Positions 37,111 through 49,491 of a stretch of DNA of 64,000 nt are shown here, piece by piece. Within the stretch, counting starts at the first letter, position 1. Every line of letters starts with the position of its first letter. Location of the stretch: contig NC_054084.1 of assembly GCF_017562075.2 (NCBI RefSeq), positions 34,429,397 to 34,493,396 on the forward strand, in the 5' to 3' direction. Below the pieces are notes generated by a model. It saw only the letters and a list, made by a program, of their open reading frames with translations. It had not been told where the DNA came from and made no database searches. A program made the position numbers and the translations under genes. Source of the DNA: Anopheles merus (Eukaryota; Arthropoda; Insecta; Diptera; Culicidae).

Positions 37111-38485
37111 GTCTTTTTTCCCCGGGAAGGACTGAGTGCGTTCTGCCTTGTTTCTGGCTCGTAATTTATGATAAACAACAATCGAATGAACTTTTGTGCG
37201 ATACACCACACCACCACCGGCGCTTGGGAAGCGCATGGGAATTTATAAACTTATTTAAAATGCAGCACATTTATTTGCATCCGGTGTGTGATGCTGTGCG
37301 GGAGGCCGGGTGGCTGCAGCTCATTTTAATGCCGAAGCTTACACGACAAGCTTAGGAAAGCGTGGCCACATTTCAACACGTAAGCATTGCAGGGAGCAAT
37401 AAAAAGTGTGAAATTGCCAGCACAGTTGCGGCAACTACTTTTTGGAATAATAAATGAACACGCGGTGCGATGAAACTGTGGAAGCGACAAGGAGAAAGGA
37501 AAGGACACTCTCTTCCCAGTGGGAGTAGTTAATGCCACAAAGCTCAGTGTCCAACTGTGCTTACGGCTATGTAGCACTGGTGGAAACACTTTTTAAACAA
37601 AATCCCAACAATATCGTATGCATACGAAAATCGGAATTGAATAATTGATTGGTTTAATTGAATTTTCATAACCCATCACACTCCCTGCATGCCTAACCTG
37701 ATACATGTGTTAATTTTTTTTTTCTCCCATCTGCTCTACCGCCGGTCATCAGCAATCGATCACTGTACAGGTTGCTGTTTGGCAATGTTACACCGACCGA
37801 AAGTTTGTCCGTATCCATATGCTGCCACTTGGCTGCCGCACACACACACCCACACAAACCAACACAAGCGGCTTCCAGCATCGCTTAACAGCTTGACTGC
37901 ATCGTTCGAAAAGTTTACCAGAAGTGCACCGAGTGCGGGAGTAGATGGAAAGGAAGGCTTTGGGACGGGCAAGGTTTGCGAACAAGTCAAGCGTATTTCT
38001 TTTACTTTAGCCTTTGTCCATGGCACGAGGGCAAGGTACGAAGGCTACAAAAACAGGGGGAGCATAGGGTTAACTTTATGCTACCAGCTCGTACAGCGGG
38101 ATAATGCGGGAATGCGAGTCCGGCTTGATGGATGAAGCGATGAAGATGAAGTGCAGCAGCGGACGCAGTCATTCGGCTGCATCAGGTGCAGTAGCAGTGT
38201 ATCGGTGTACATGAGAGCTGGTACCAAGTTGATAGTTTTTGTTTGAGTAGATTGAACAAGCTGCTAACGATCGTTTAAAATAGGTGTTTGATGTGGGGTA
38301 AACTTGCACATTTGCATATGGTGCTGTGACTGCATGCAATCGCAAATTAAATTGGGAAAGTGAATGATGATCTATACTAAGCATGTACATACTACTACTC
38401 ACGGCAAACTAAAATAGTAACATGGTGTATGAAACATAGTTCAGGAAACTTTTTACGCCAGTTGCATTTAAAACAGAGTTACTGT

Positions 38486-38728
38486 TTGCATACTTTCAGG
38501 CGCAAAGGATATCGTCCGCGAATTGCATACGTTAAGGCTGATGCAGAATATTCGGCTTTAAGCCCAGGGCAGACGAATTGCTTTTCCTCATGCAAGAATG
38601 ATAAATAGATTTAACATGATTAAATGGATCTTTTCAATCAAATTAAATGTAGTTCTTGTACACACAATAAAAAACAGCTTTTGTATGATGAGCAAATTAA
38701 CGTATCGAATACGCCTGCAGTTATGCAA
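38486..38728. promoter_or_regulatory. cluster of three TTGCATAC motifs
   Basis: TTGCATACTTTCAGGCGCA (38486-38504, +) and TTGCATACGTTAAGGC (38523-38538, +) are a direct pair 18 bases apart. CGCCTGCAGTTATGCAA (38712-38728) is a weaker site in the opposite orientation. Confidence 0.55.
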
Positions 38729-41700
38729 AAGGGCACACTGAAGTATCTTTTTAATGGCTTGTTTCGCACTGCATGCACCCTGCTTAACAAGCCATTTACC
38801 AGGGGCCCACAGTAAAACGGTTGCTGCGGAGCTATCAAACGATAAGCATGCTTTCCCATCCATTACCAGCAGCAGAAGGGTCGTAATTTGAGCGTTGCAA
38901 TCAATATTAGCTTCCCATTTTTAATCATCTCCATCGTTTATTTTCCCTTCCACACTGCTCCCAAGTCACCGACCATCCTTCGTCCACATGAAGCATCGTT
39001 TCCAAGGAAAAAAAAAGTACGGAAGCGTTAGTTTACTAATTTATTCCATAAAATCCATGTTCCATCTTCACCCGGCGTGACTAGTCCACTTGTTAGTGTT
39101 AGTGACGCTCGTTCGCTCGCTCTCTCCGCCTGGAGAGTTTTGGAGAAAAATAAGTTTGCTTTTTTGTTTGTTTCAGCAACGCTTTTCAACGCTGACACTT
39201 CAACCCGGTGCGGAGCCCTCGAAGCGGAGCGGAGAAAGTTGCTGAAATGATAAATTAAATCTCGCATCCAGCAGGTGTTGAAGCATTCGGTTGAGACGAG
39301 TGTGTTTTTGTTGTGATTTTGTGGCTTCGAGAGTTTTGGTCCGTTTCGTTTGGCGATGTGGGCTTGCGTTCGGGGGGGAGTGTGCAAAACGACAAGTTTG
39401 TGTAAAGTGATTTTAATTTGCAGTTTGAAGCACTTGTCAGCAATGCCAACCAGAGTTTGAAGGTGTTGAGGAGTAGCTGCTGGTTTACGTATTGCGCTGC
39501 GAGCATTGCTTAGAAAGCGATGTTTGCCCTATAATGGGAAGAGCTAGAAGGGTTTGTGTGTATTGAAAGAAGTTCTGTTTTGCTGTGCATTGATTCTTGG
39601 AAGTGTACACAAGCGATGGAGGGATTTGCATATCTCCGGGTGTAATTAAAACAAGCTTCATTCCCATTTTCCACCCCAAAAGCTAAGCTGCTATAGTGCA
39701 CTTATTTGGTGCCGAGCTACCGGGTGAGTTTGGGAAAAGTTCAAGTACTGTGAACGGAACCGAATGCCATCGGATCGAAATTTCTATTTCCGGAATGCAC
39801 AATAGCGTAAGCAGCCGAGGCAAGGATCCTTTCCCAGCTCGAGCAAAGCCAACTAATCACTCCACCTAAATTATTCAGCCTAAGGAGCGTCGGTCGGAGG
39901 CAGCAACGGTTGGGAAATAAGGTCCAAAAAGGGTGGATCATTTATTTCCTTGCCCCAATCGCTCTTTCTCGCTCTCTCTCTCTCTTTGTTCTCTGTTGAA
40001 CGACTGTCTCATTCGCGCCCTGTTTGGTGGGCTAATTATTATAGAGTTGAGCCCCATACCGACCGAGCCACATGCAACCGTGGACGTGAAGGTGAGCTGT
40101 GAAATGAATTCAAATTAATCATGCCCTAACGTTGTGTGTATGTGTGTGTGTGGGTGTGTTTCTGTTGGCTGGAAAAGGTGAAATGAATGTCTTGCGATTC
40201 GTTTGAGTCAACAGCCACCATATGGCGTTCGAGGTTCGTGTATGATGCTGCGTGCTGTGGGAGTGCGTGTGTGTGTGCTTTGTAACAGGTTAGGGTAAGC
40301 GTCGGCTCGTTGTATTAAATCCTTCGATCAAAATACAGAACATCACCGTTAGCAACTTTGCTAAAGCCTTTAATTTGGGACCGCTTTGTACAACTATGTC
40401 TTGTTGTAATAACTCTGCTGGGCACTGATACCCCAAGAAGCTTTATGCATCAGTCTCAGCACTTCTCGAGCGTACTTCCGGAGCAGCGAAGTTTAGTCCA
40501 CCACCAATTAGTCGCTTGCGATGAAGTTGAACCGATCGAGAGTACTTGCACCTGAATAGTTAACATTTCTCTCCTCTGGGAGGAGATTACCAGGCCATTG
40601 GCGCCATTAGTCGATCGGAATAAGCTTTAAAATATGTATACCCTCGAAAGGTTTCATTTTACTCGCTGGTGCCCGTTAATGCTCCTACAAATATCGGGAA
40701 AGCATATTTTGCATCGGCAGGAAGAAAGGAAGCGAAAGAAAGTGGTAAAATATGAAATATGATAAATTTAGCAGATTGTTTTGGCGTGCTGTTGATGATG
40801 CGCGCACCAGCATTATGTGTGCTGAAATTTGTGCAGATAATAGTGGCTGCAGCATTGTGGCTTTGTGTATTCCTCGGGCGTGGATGGCAGGAAACAGGAA
40901 GGGTCGGGATGAGGCGCGAGATTTTGAGCATGCAAATTAGTTTATGTATTTACGCTCGTTAGCGATACGCAAACAGTTCGAAACGGTGCACTCGGGCGTC
41001 ACAGTCAAGCGCACACTTCAAACGCACACGCGTCACCCACATGAGGTGAAGTCGTGAGAGGTTCAAGCGTGGATGCAAACAGGTTCCACGCGGACTCGCT
41101 CTGTCTCTCTGATTTACGGTAAGTCCGTGGGAAACTTCTTGCCTACCGCACGGGCAAAACGCGGCCTTAGAACTGCATGCTTTTGCATGGTTAGCGTGTG
41201 TGTGTGTGTGTCTGTGTGCGCGAGCTGAACCTCTTAATGACAAGCATCTGACAACACTTTGGAGCAGCTGAGATAAATCAAATTTGCATTCATTATCCGT
41301 CGGCCGCAAGATGCTCGAAGTGTGGCCCGAAAGCTAGCCGTCTTGCCGTGGCGCGCTCTTGGGACGAGTGGTAGGTAAGCAGAAACTGGAACAAAACAAC
41401 GCAAAGCATGGCCTGGTCGAAGCATCAAGTCGTGGGTTGAATTCCACAGTGGCCACCAAGCGTACAACGAACCGAGGCGGCCACGCTTCAAATTTAAAGC
41501 AGCTGCTTAACGCGATTACCACCACTAAGCGTGTGAAGCAACACCGATTATAGGTTCCTTTTCGCTTTCTGGTATACAAATTTACCCAGTGTACATCATA
41601 ACATGGCGGACGTGTGTGATTTGTAATCATAATTTAATGTTTAATTAGTGTGAACTTGAACAAAACATGACGGCTAACACGTGGTTTGGTAGCCATTAGC

Positions 41701-42595
41701 TGATTGGAAGCTTTCTTGGAACTTCTCCCCCCGCTCGTGTTCAATCTTCTGGTAATACGGCAATAGACGGACGATACAATGCCGCACTGAAATTACTACG
41801 CATAATGTTGGTAACAGACGCACACGTCAGCACTCATATGGAATAGGATGAAGAGCTTCAGGCAGCTCGGAAGGTCCTTCTGCAGCTGACGCACAGGGTG
41901 AAGCAGCGGCCGTGAACCTCTTGATGGTTAACTTGATGAAATGTAAATTATTGGGATGAGTTTGATCAGTTTTTGCTGGCCTGTGAGCGCACTACATCGA
42001 GCTCGTGTTTGAAGTGCAGCAGCGGCACAAGCACGGGAATGGAGCATGATGCATGAAGCCTCAATTTGCAGCATGTGATGGCGTTTGTTTATCGTTCTCG
42101 TACAGCGTGAGGCACGCGGTTGCACCTGCACTGGGATGCAACAACCGATCGAAACCGAACGGAGCGGGTTTGACCTATAGTGCAGTAAAGCAATTTTCTT
42201 CTCCCCTTCTAGATACCGGTCTATTTTCTCTCTGTGTAGCTCGAACGATGGAATTGGAAGCTGTGTGATTTTAGCATGTCTGTTCAGCTCAGTAGGGTAA
42301 GCATATTTTCCCGGAAAGATTGTTACAAACATTGGCAGCTACCGGAAGAGCCTCTTCTAGCGGGAAGCAATAACAAGCGCTTTTTTATTGTTTGCCTGTT
42401 GGGTTGATTAAAATTTACCGAGAAGAGAAGAGAATTTTGGGTTTGCCGAAATGTTTCTCTTAATCGAAAAACATGTGTGTATGGATACACCTCACAAACA
42501 AACGAATCTGAGTGGCGATAAAACAGTGCAAAAAGCACCGAAAGTTTATTAAGAATGTGATTTTGCAGCATAACAGCAAACACTTGCGTGGCAGG

Positions 42596-42642
42596 TTGCA
42601 TACTTTAAAGCGCCAAATAATTACCCTCCTAAAATTATGCAA
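42596..42642. promoter_or_regulatory. TTGCATAC motif pair, opposed orientation
   Basis: TTGCATACTTTAAAGCGCC (42596-42614, +) and CTCCTAAAATTATGCAA (42626-42642, minus orientation), with the two cores facing outward and 11 bases between the sites. They lie about 1.4 kb beyond the Or2 3' end. Confidence 0.5.
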
Positions 42643-44053
42643 TTTGCATGACAAAATTACTTTAGCATCACTTTGATGTCTATTTCTTTGTTTCTCTTAG
42701 AACAGCTCTAACACACACACAAATACATCCAGCGACATTGGACAAGAATCCGTCCACGAGCAACTTCACCCTGAATGGCAAATTTTCGATGCATTAAATT
42801 TGCACTCAAAATCAGTGAAAATCAAATTTGCTAACCACACCGAATCGTACCAATGTTTCTCGCTCTTATCTTTTACACCAACACCATCGGGCTCTCTCTC
42901 TCTTTCTCTGTCACAACTTGTAGCAGCGATTGACAATTACAGTTTTAATTAAACATTTCCATGTTTTCCGACCGTACTGCCGGATGCGGCCCCGTGCTTC
43001 GTCAGAGTTTTGGGATCGGTTCGGGAGTTGCTTGTACCGGTTAAACCTCGTACGATAAGCTGACTCGAGCGCACACAGCAGCTAGCTAGCTTGTATCGTT
43101 GTTTGCTTGTGGGTCTGCAAGCTCCCAACCAAGTGTAGTGTTGTTAGTAGTGGTGGCAGTAGTAGTAGTAGTAGTGGGTGGAGTTGTTAGTTTTTTGTTC
43201 GTATCCCAACCATGCGCTTGTCGAAGTTGCAACAGGAACGAGCAAAGGATGAGCCTTTTTGCGTGGTGCAATGGAATTAGAAGTAAACCCGTGGACTAAA
43301 ACAATGATAGTACTACAAGCAACGCAGTGGGAAAGCGAAACAGTGCGACACAGGGATGAGATAGAAGCTGTGTTTGTTGGCCATGTTCGTGCATAGTTTT
43401 GTTGCCCGCCGCTCATCTGTCTGGCGCACCCACCGGGTCGGCTGATGCGGAAGCGGAAGGATATGAATTTGTAAAATAAAAACCAAAACAATACCCCAAC
43501 CACCCGGATGGGGGAAAGAATCCCTGCCCCGGAGTAGACACCTTTCCCGGAGCGGAGGCACACAGCCAACCGGGTCCTGCATGTTTGTTGGCTTGAGTTT
43601 CAATTAACATGGAAATGAAGTAGCTGGTAGCTTACTTTTTCCCTCCCATTTACGCGAACAAACGATTATCTATCGTTGTGTCGATCTGTGCATTTCCACC
43701 GGTAACATCACCGGATTGCGACTGCACTCGCCAGATCGAACAACACAGCACTCCGTATCGTGAGCATCGCGACTTTTGAATGGAAAAGTTTAAGAGTCAT
43801 TCGCTGGAATGCTGAGGCAAGCACAATAATGCAGCGTTTTTTTCACCGTCGCCTGGTTGCTGATACTTTTATTCGCTTCAATGGGTTGGTTCAGAGGGAA
43901 CCTTCGAGTGGTTTGCATGAAGATTTGGGTGAAGAAGCTTCAGTGCAATAACTTTCCACCAAATCCCGTGGGATAAGCGGCTGGTAACTTTGTGGCTGCT
44001 AATGGTGTTTGATGATCGGCTGCTTGCTGTCTTTGCATGGTGATGAGGGGATT

Positions 44054-44059
44054 TTTATT
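44054..44059 (-). other. poly(A) signal of Or2
   Basis: AATAAA on the minus strand, 17 bases after the Or2 stop codon. A short 3' UTR is therefore likely. Confidence 0.7.
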
Positions 44060-44075
44060 TGTTTGTCGGTTAGGT

Positions 44076-44546
44076 TTAGTTGTACACTCGGCGCAGCAGT
44101 GTAAAGTAGGAGTAGGACACGTTGAGCAATTTTTGAAACATTTCCAACGTCATCGGGTACACGTTGCCGACTTTAATCTGCAAGAGGGAAAGTAAAGGTT
44201 GGATTTAGATTGCGAAATAGAAAATGCAATAAAAAGAAGAGCTATTGCTAAGTAATTGCATACAAATAGGCGTTTAGAAGAACTGAAAGTAATTTATTCA
44301 TAAATTCGCTACTTTGCAATAATGGAGACAAAAGCTTTAAAATACTAAAATGTCTAAACTAAATGCCCTAAACAACCTCAAAATTGTGTAATGTTGAGTC
44401 ATTTTTAAGTTTTTCTGTGCAATTCCTACAATCAACATATTTCTTTACAAAATATAATTTAAATTCTTGGAGGTTATTGTTTATCATTACATAAATTTAG
44501 ATATTATTAAAGAAAAAAATGGTAATAATAATAAGAACATTAATAA

Positions 44547-44645
<99 letters not shown>

Positions 44646-44656
44646 TTAATATAATA

Positions 44657-44755
<99 letters not shown>

Positions 44756-45345
44756 TAATAATAATAATAATATAATAATAATAATAATAATAATAATACA
44801 ATAATAATGATAATAATAATAATAATAAAATAATACTAATAATAAGAATAAATAATAATAATAATAATAATAATATCATAATAATAAAAAAATAATAATA
44901 ATAATCTTCTTCTTCTTCTTTTGGCTCAACAACCGTTGCCGGTCAAGGCCTGCCTGTACCACACTACTTGTGGGTTTGGCTTTCAGTGACTTATTGATCC
45001 CCCCATAGCAGGATAGTCAGTCCTACGTATGGCGGCACGGTCCATTTGGGGCTTGAACCCATGACCCCAAATAACAATAATAATAATAATAATAATAATA
45101 AATCGTACGACTTAACAACATGCCCGTCATGGGTTCAATCCCCAAATAGACCGTGCCGCCATACGTAGGACTGACTATCCTGCTACGGGCGGAAATCAAT
45201 TAGTCACCGAAAGCCAAGCCCACAAGTGGGGTACAGGCAGGCCTTGACCGACAACGGTAGTTGATCCAAAGAAGAAGATGAAGAAGAAGAAGAAGAAGAA
45301 GAAGAAGAAGAAGAAGAAGAAGAAGAAGAATAATAATAATAATAA

Positions 45346-45399
<54 letters not shown>

Positions 45400-45419
45400 T
45401 ATTATAATATTATTATTTA

Positions 45420-45457
<38 letters not shown>

Positions 45458-47279
45458 CTTATCTTTATCTTTCTCTTTAAATAAAATGATGCCTAAAGAA
45501 ACCTTGGATTAATAAAGGCGGTCTATTGTTGCTACCATCGCATAAAACAATACGTTTAAATTAAAGAAAAATGATACATTCTGAAAAAGCTTGTTAGTGA
45601 ACAGCTATTATCACAACCTTCCTTGCCATGTTCATTGAACAGAGCATCGTTCAGACAAACTTACCACCATCGGTCGCTGGGCACGTGCAATAATTAGAAT
45701 CAACCTTTTCCTTATCGGTTCCTCAAAGTCTGGCCACGCTCCATTGTAAATGGCATCGCCAATGCCTAGGCTCTGAAATGGAGAGGAAAAACAAAAACGA
45801 TCCCCATACAGAAACACAACAATGTAAGTCAGCCGATCTATAGCGAACCGCTCAACCGAACTCAGATTCAGCGCCATTACCTGCTCCAGTACCTCGTTCG
45901 CATGCCAATAGAAGGCAAACATCTGCGAGAGTATCATGAAGATGTACGATCCAATCATTATCATCTGTGCCAGCTGATTGCTCTATTGAGAGATGGAACG
46001 ATTGAGTCCCGAAATGAGAGTCCGGAGACGGGCTAGCGACCGCACAGTCCGTCGGTCGATTTTACTTACAATGCTTAGCAGAAACAGCAGAGCGCACAGC
46101 ATCATCCCGAACGACAGGAACTCCAGCAGACACAGATGGGTGACGAGTGAGTTGAGATCATGAACGTATCTGCACGCGCGCGTGTGTGTGTTTGTAAAGG
46201 AAGGAAGGATGTGAAACATGACCCAGTGCCCGTGCGGGCATGAAAAAGGGAGGATTAATGGCTTCCGGTTTGTGGGTATGCGTGCTGCCGCATCCCGAAA
46301 TAGCAAACCCCCTCCCCCCGAGGGAAGGGCAAGCCGGTCGGGTCCAGCGTCTACTTACTGGATGATTTGTTTGTGATACTTTAGACACTCCTTCAGCTCG
46401 GCGAACAGTGCGCTCGGGCTGTGTCCGGTCGTAGCCACCGTGCCGCTGTGGCGCCCCAAGCGTCCGAGCCGCTGCTTTAGGGCCGCTATCTGGACGAGCG
46501 CAAACAGCGTGCAGGTCGCGTAGAAGCTGGTGAACGGGATGTACATGCAGCAGGCGGGAAAGGTAAGGTAAACCTGCAGCACAAACACGAGCTGGTAGGT
46601 CGGGGTGGCCAGCACGTCCACGCCCGGTATCGTGACGCCGTACGGTAGGCCGCGCCCGGGCACAAACAGAGGATAGGTCACAAAGCAGGCACTAATGAAG
46701 GCGCCGAGCCACAGGTTCGATATCGATAGCATGCGTCCCCGCCGTGTGTACCGCTCCAGCACGGGTCGGATGTCGTCATTTTTCTGTACAAACATTCTCG
46801 CGGGACGATCAAATGTTACCGTCGGTGGTGGTTATGGTGTAAACAACCCTCCCCCAAAAAATAGAAAAAACCAATGACTTACCTCGAGGAGAGCGTACTC
46901 GGCGGCAACGCCTTCAAAAAATGTCTCAAATTTCCGTCGATTGATCACGAGAAAGGAGGTTCGGAGCTGGATGGCAACAAACAGAGAAAAAAAAAACGCA
47001 TGGAAAAGGTATGAAAATATCCACCAAGTGGGAAGGTTATTGCCTCTCCCTTCGCTCACGTACGACGAGGTTAAAGTACAGCACGGTAAAGTATCCGTTG
47101 ATGATGAGCTCGCTCATGTCGCCCCAGGACGAGTACAGCTTCAGGAACTGGAACACGTTCAGCACGGCGACCGGGATGCAGCCGACCAGAAAGCGGGACA
47201 ACCGCGGCCGCCGCAGATACGACCAGAACAGCCACACTCGCACATTGACACCAATTATCGGACACTCTTCGATCAGCAT
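44076..47279 (-). CDS. Or2: odorant receptor Or2 (seven-transmembrane, insect Or family)
   Basis: Seven exons on the minus strand: 47064-47279, 46883-46966, 46359-46783, 46070-46169, 45881-45982, 45665-45772 and 44076-44177. All junctions are GT/AG; only the third intron is not phase 0 (the codon CA|A is split). Together they encode 378 residues from MLIEECPIIGV to LLRRVYN. I recognise it as the ortholog of Anopheles gambiae Or2, reported as an indole-responsive antennal receptor that forms a ligand-gated cation channel with the co-receptor Orco in olfactory neuron dendrites. Hydrophobic segments lie at about residues 30-50, 58-80, 118-140, 165-200, 250-275, 280-302 and 345-370. The conserved Or C-terminus is present (AIYNGAWPDF, RAQRPMVIKVGNVYPMTLEM). 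No stops or frameshifts are seen. The first five introns are about 80-190 bases (one is only 97, one 189); the last is 1487 bases and repeat-filled. Assignment to Or2 is from memory of the family, without alignment. Confidence 0.96.
44256..44272 (+). promoter_or_regulatory. TTGCATAC motif inside the last Or2 intron
   Basis: TTGCATACAAATAGGCG, with an exact core and AGGCG half. It lies about 80 bases inside the intron from the last exon, and is the only site of the motif within the Or2 transcription unit. Confidence 0.5.
44520..44905. repeat. (AAT)n expanded trinucleotide array
   Basis: About 385 bases of AAT units on the plus strand with scattered substitutions, in the last Or2 intron. It continues directly into the left SINE copy. 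Confidence 0.93.
44906..45068 (-). mobile_element. SINE copy, left arm (minus orientation)
   Basis: The reverse complement of this stretch matches the copy at 45102-45330 over about 150 bases, including GGCGGCACGG and AGGATAGTCAGTCCTACGTA, with a few substitutions. On the minus strand it ends in AAG repeats (the CTTCTTCTT run at 44906-44920). The head, with the B-box-like sequence, is cut off by an AAT run at 45069. Confidence 0.8.
45069..45101. repeat. (AAT)n spacer between the two SINE arms
   Basis: About 33 bases of AAT repeat separating the inverted SINE copies. It would form the loop of a hairpin. Confidence 0.85.
45102..45330 (+). mobile_element. SINE copy, right arm (plus orientation)
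   Basis: A short element with a tRNA-like head: GGGTTCAATCCCC at 45130-45142 matches the RNA polymerase III B box. It has a body of about 130 bases and a tail of GAA/AAG repeats (about 45270-45330). No coding capacity. With the left copy it forms an inverted repeat of about 150-base arms. I do not assign a named Anopheles SINE family. Confidence 0.8.
45331..45464. repeat. (AAT)n to (ATT)n switch, self-complementary
   Basis: An AAT array (about 45331-45399) turns into an ATT array (about 45400-45464). The two halves are complementary, so this stretch alone is a near-perfect palindrome. Confidence 0.85.
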
Positions 47280-47320
47280 CTTCGGTGCGGTTTATGTTCG
47301 TTTTTGAAATCCGGGTCGGT

Positions 47321-47358
47321 TAGTGAGCAAGCACAAGGTACGTTTCTTCACCTTTATA
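47321..47358 (-). promoter_or_regulatory. Or2 core promoter: TATA box and initiator
   Basis: On the minus strand TATAAA lies at 47358-47353. An initiator-like TCACTA lies at 47326-47321, with its A 35 bases downstream of the first T of the TATA box. That predicts a leader of about 45 bases before the ATG at 47279. The TSS is predicted from spacing only. Confidence 0.6.
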
Positions 47359-48746
47359 CTCACTCACACGGCGATGGACTGTCGATGGAGCGTGTGTTGG
47401 AAGCCACGAAATTGATTATAATCAAATTAATTGAGTACCGTGACTTTTTGAGCAAATTATATGCTTCACTGGACACTGAAGCTCCAACTCCAGTGGTTGA
47501 TGTGTGGCCAGTGGTCACTGGATTTCCTAGGAAAGCGTGAGAAATCAAGCAGATGCGGTGAAGGAAGGGCCATTTTTAAAGCGCAACACAAAGCGCACAG
47601 TTCGGTTTGGGTTCGCTTGCTGTGATATCTCATTACATTTCCAGGGACATTCCACAGTTCGTCGTCTTCGGTCTGCCCGGGCGAGTATGTTGAACCATTT
47701 CCAGCACGTCACGGCGATGGAAGCTTGCAGCTACAGTTCACAGCCAGTTCACAAGCGGATGTATAATGCCACCAGAAGAAAAGATCGCGCCCAATAACAG
47801 CAGCAGCAGCAGCAGCAGCAGCACGACACACAAAAGCCACCCCAGAGTCCATCAGAACCAAGGCATCGAACGTTGGCTCCGAAAAAACCTCACCCAAAAT
47901 GAACCTCCAATGCCGGAAATGCATTCAAAGCGTTCGCCTGCGGTGAAGCGCTCTTTTTATTTCGGTCACCAGAGAAATGGAACGGCCAAAAAAAAAAAAA
48001 AAAAAAGGGAAAGAATCCGGCTTTCCCACCAAGAAGGCATGTGTGTTTGTTCAATTCAAAGTGAGGCAGGACCTCTCCGAATCCATGTTTTAGGTCAGCT
48101 TGGCGTGCCGAAACTTCGGAAACAACATTGGAGTGGGCATGTGCATGTGTGTTTCTCCATTCATTGCAGCTGTGTGTTTTCTTCCACTTCAGAATGGGAA
48201 CCAAGCCTCTTTCCCCCACCGCCCGCTGTCGATGTGTGGTATGTGACGCGCAATTGTGACTTTCTGCTCCATTCAGTCGGAACGCCGTGTGCGGTGCTGC
48301 TGCAGCCAACAAACACGCTACACACGAAAATGGGAAAGAAAGGATGTGGGGAAAAAACACCGCACGGCAAGAAATTCCCATTTTGGAGCAGCGCCAGTAG
48401 TGCCCGGGAGAAATGGGCCGCCTGAATGTAGGCAAAATGTGTCCCGAAGTGGGGTCCTCTTTTTTCCCTCTACTCACGAGTGTCGTTGTTCTTGCTGTAG
48501 ATGCGCTCCGAAAAACCAACTGCATTCGAGTGCTAGAAAATGTGCATCTACACATCCACATGCAATGAAAAAAAATCGAACCCTCCTATTCAGACATATT
48601 GGAGATCACCCACCGGGGGCGAACGATTTCGACCGAATCTTTTGACTTTGTTCGCAGTACCTTTTCCTTCTTCGCACGGCAAACTTTTTTTTATAGCGGG
48701 TGTATTTGAGCTAAAGCCGCACGAAAAAGGAAACACACAGCCATGC

Positions 48747-48794
<48 letters not shown>

Positions 48795-49356
48795 GCTCAT
48801 GTGTGAGCCTGTCGTGGTGAATTCAAAACCATTCAATTCAAATTACGGCCACCTCCGCTCGGGTTGGGCTCTGTGTGCGGGCCCGATATGTGCATTGGTA
48901 CGCTTGGTTAGCCGCAGGCATTTACGGGACGGGGTGAAGTTGATTTTCATATCCCAATAAATTATCGTTCGTTTGCCAGCTTTTTCCCCTCGAGGGAAAT
49001 GGAACAGAAGGGGAGGGAGATGGGAATGGCGGGATCATGGCGGTGGCCGGATGAGCATATTGGAAATTTATGAGCGTACAGTGATCGAGGGCCAGATGGG
49101 TTGGCAGTTACTGTGATACAACATTCTTAACCATCATTAAATCGTATGTATAAATCTGGAAGCATAATCATTATGATTGTGTGCATTTGGGGCTACTATA
49201 CCGTGGTCTATGTTGAGTTCTCGACGGCAAAAGCCTTATTAGTATGTTTATTATTCAGCAAAAGAGGTCAATCATTTGGTAACGTGTAAAAGGGTATCCA
49301 TAAACTACGTAATAGTGGCAGGGCTGCGAGCAATGTCTTCTAGCGTTACTATTTCT
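47359..49356. other. upstream region of Or2, no gene seen
   Basis: No domain-bearing frame. The region includes a CAG run (47799-47822), a poly-A run at 47989-48006, and a TG array at 48752-48793. It is the likely place for Or2 regulatory DNA, but I can define no specific element apart from the core promoter. Confidence 0.45.
48752..48793. repeat. (TG)n microsatellite
   Basis: About 42 bases of uninterrupted TG dinucleotide. Confidence 0.95.
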
Positions 49357-49369
49357 TAGATAGGGCTTT

Positions 49370-49491
49370 CTTATTATTCTTCTTCTTATTCTTCTTCTAT
49401 TCTATTTTGGTAACGTCCTACGCGGACCTGACTTCCAGACTTAATTCATTACCACGAAGCCAGATAGTCTATCCTTTCTACGGGGGCTTGC
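49370..49491 (-). mobile_element. short SINE-like insertion with target-site duplication
   Basis: 122 bases flanked by a perfect 13-base direct repeat, TAGATAGGGCTTT (49357-49369 and 49492-49504). On the minus strand it ends in an AAG/AAT-rich tail (the CTTCTTCTT region at 49378-49405). A segment reading ATAGACTATCTGGCTTCGTG resembles the body of the SINE at 45102-45330. It is probably a 5'-truncated relative. Confidence 0.75.

Larger units (their letters stand above)
37111..44050. other. gene-poor tract downstream of Or2
   Basis: No supportable gene. It holds motif sites (38486-38538, 38712-38728, 42596-42642), TG arrays near 40140-40152, 40266-40278 and 41197-41212, and GTA/AGT runs near 43160-43175. 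The sequence right of 43.8 kb leads into the Or2 3' end. I looked for a neighbouring Or paralog and found no conserved C-terminal exon. Confidence 0.5.

Noticed and set aside
44646..44879. Ile-rich and Asn-rich frames at 44.6-45.5 kb
   Set aside because: These are AAT/ATT repeats and SINE tails inside the last Or2 intron.
45126..45145. B-box-like GGGTTCAATCCCC as a tRNA gene
   Set aside because: No A box or cloverleaf; it is the tRNA-derived head of a SINE. No true tRNA or rRNA gene was seen in the window.
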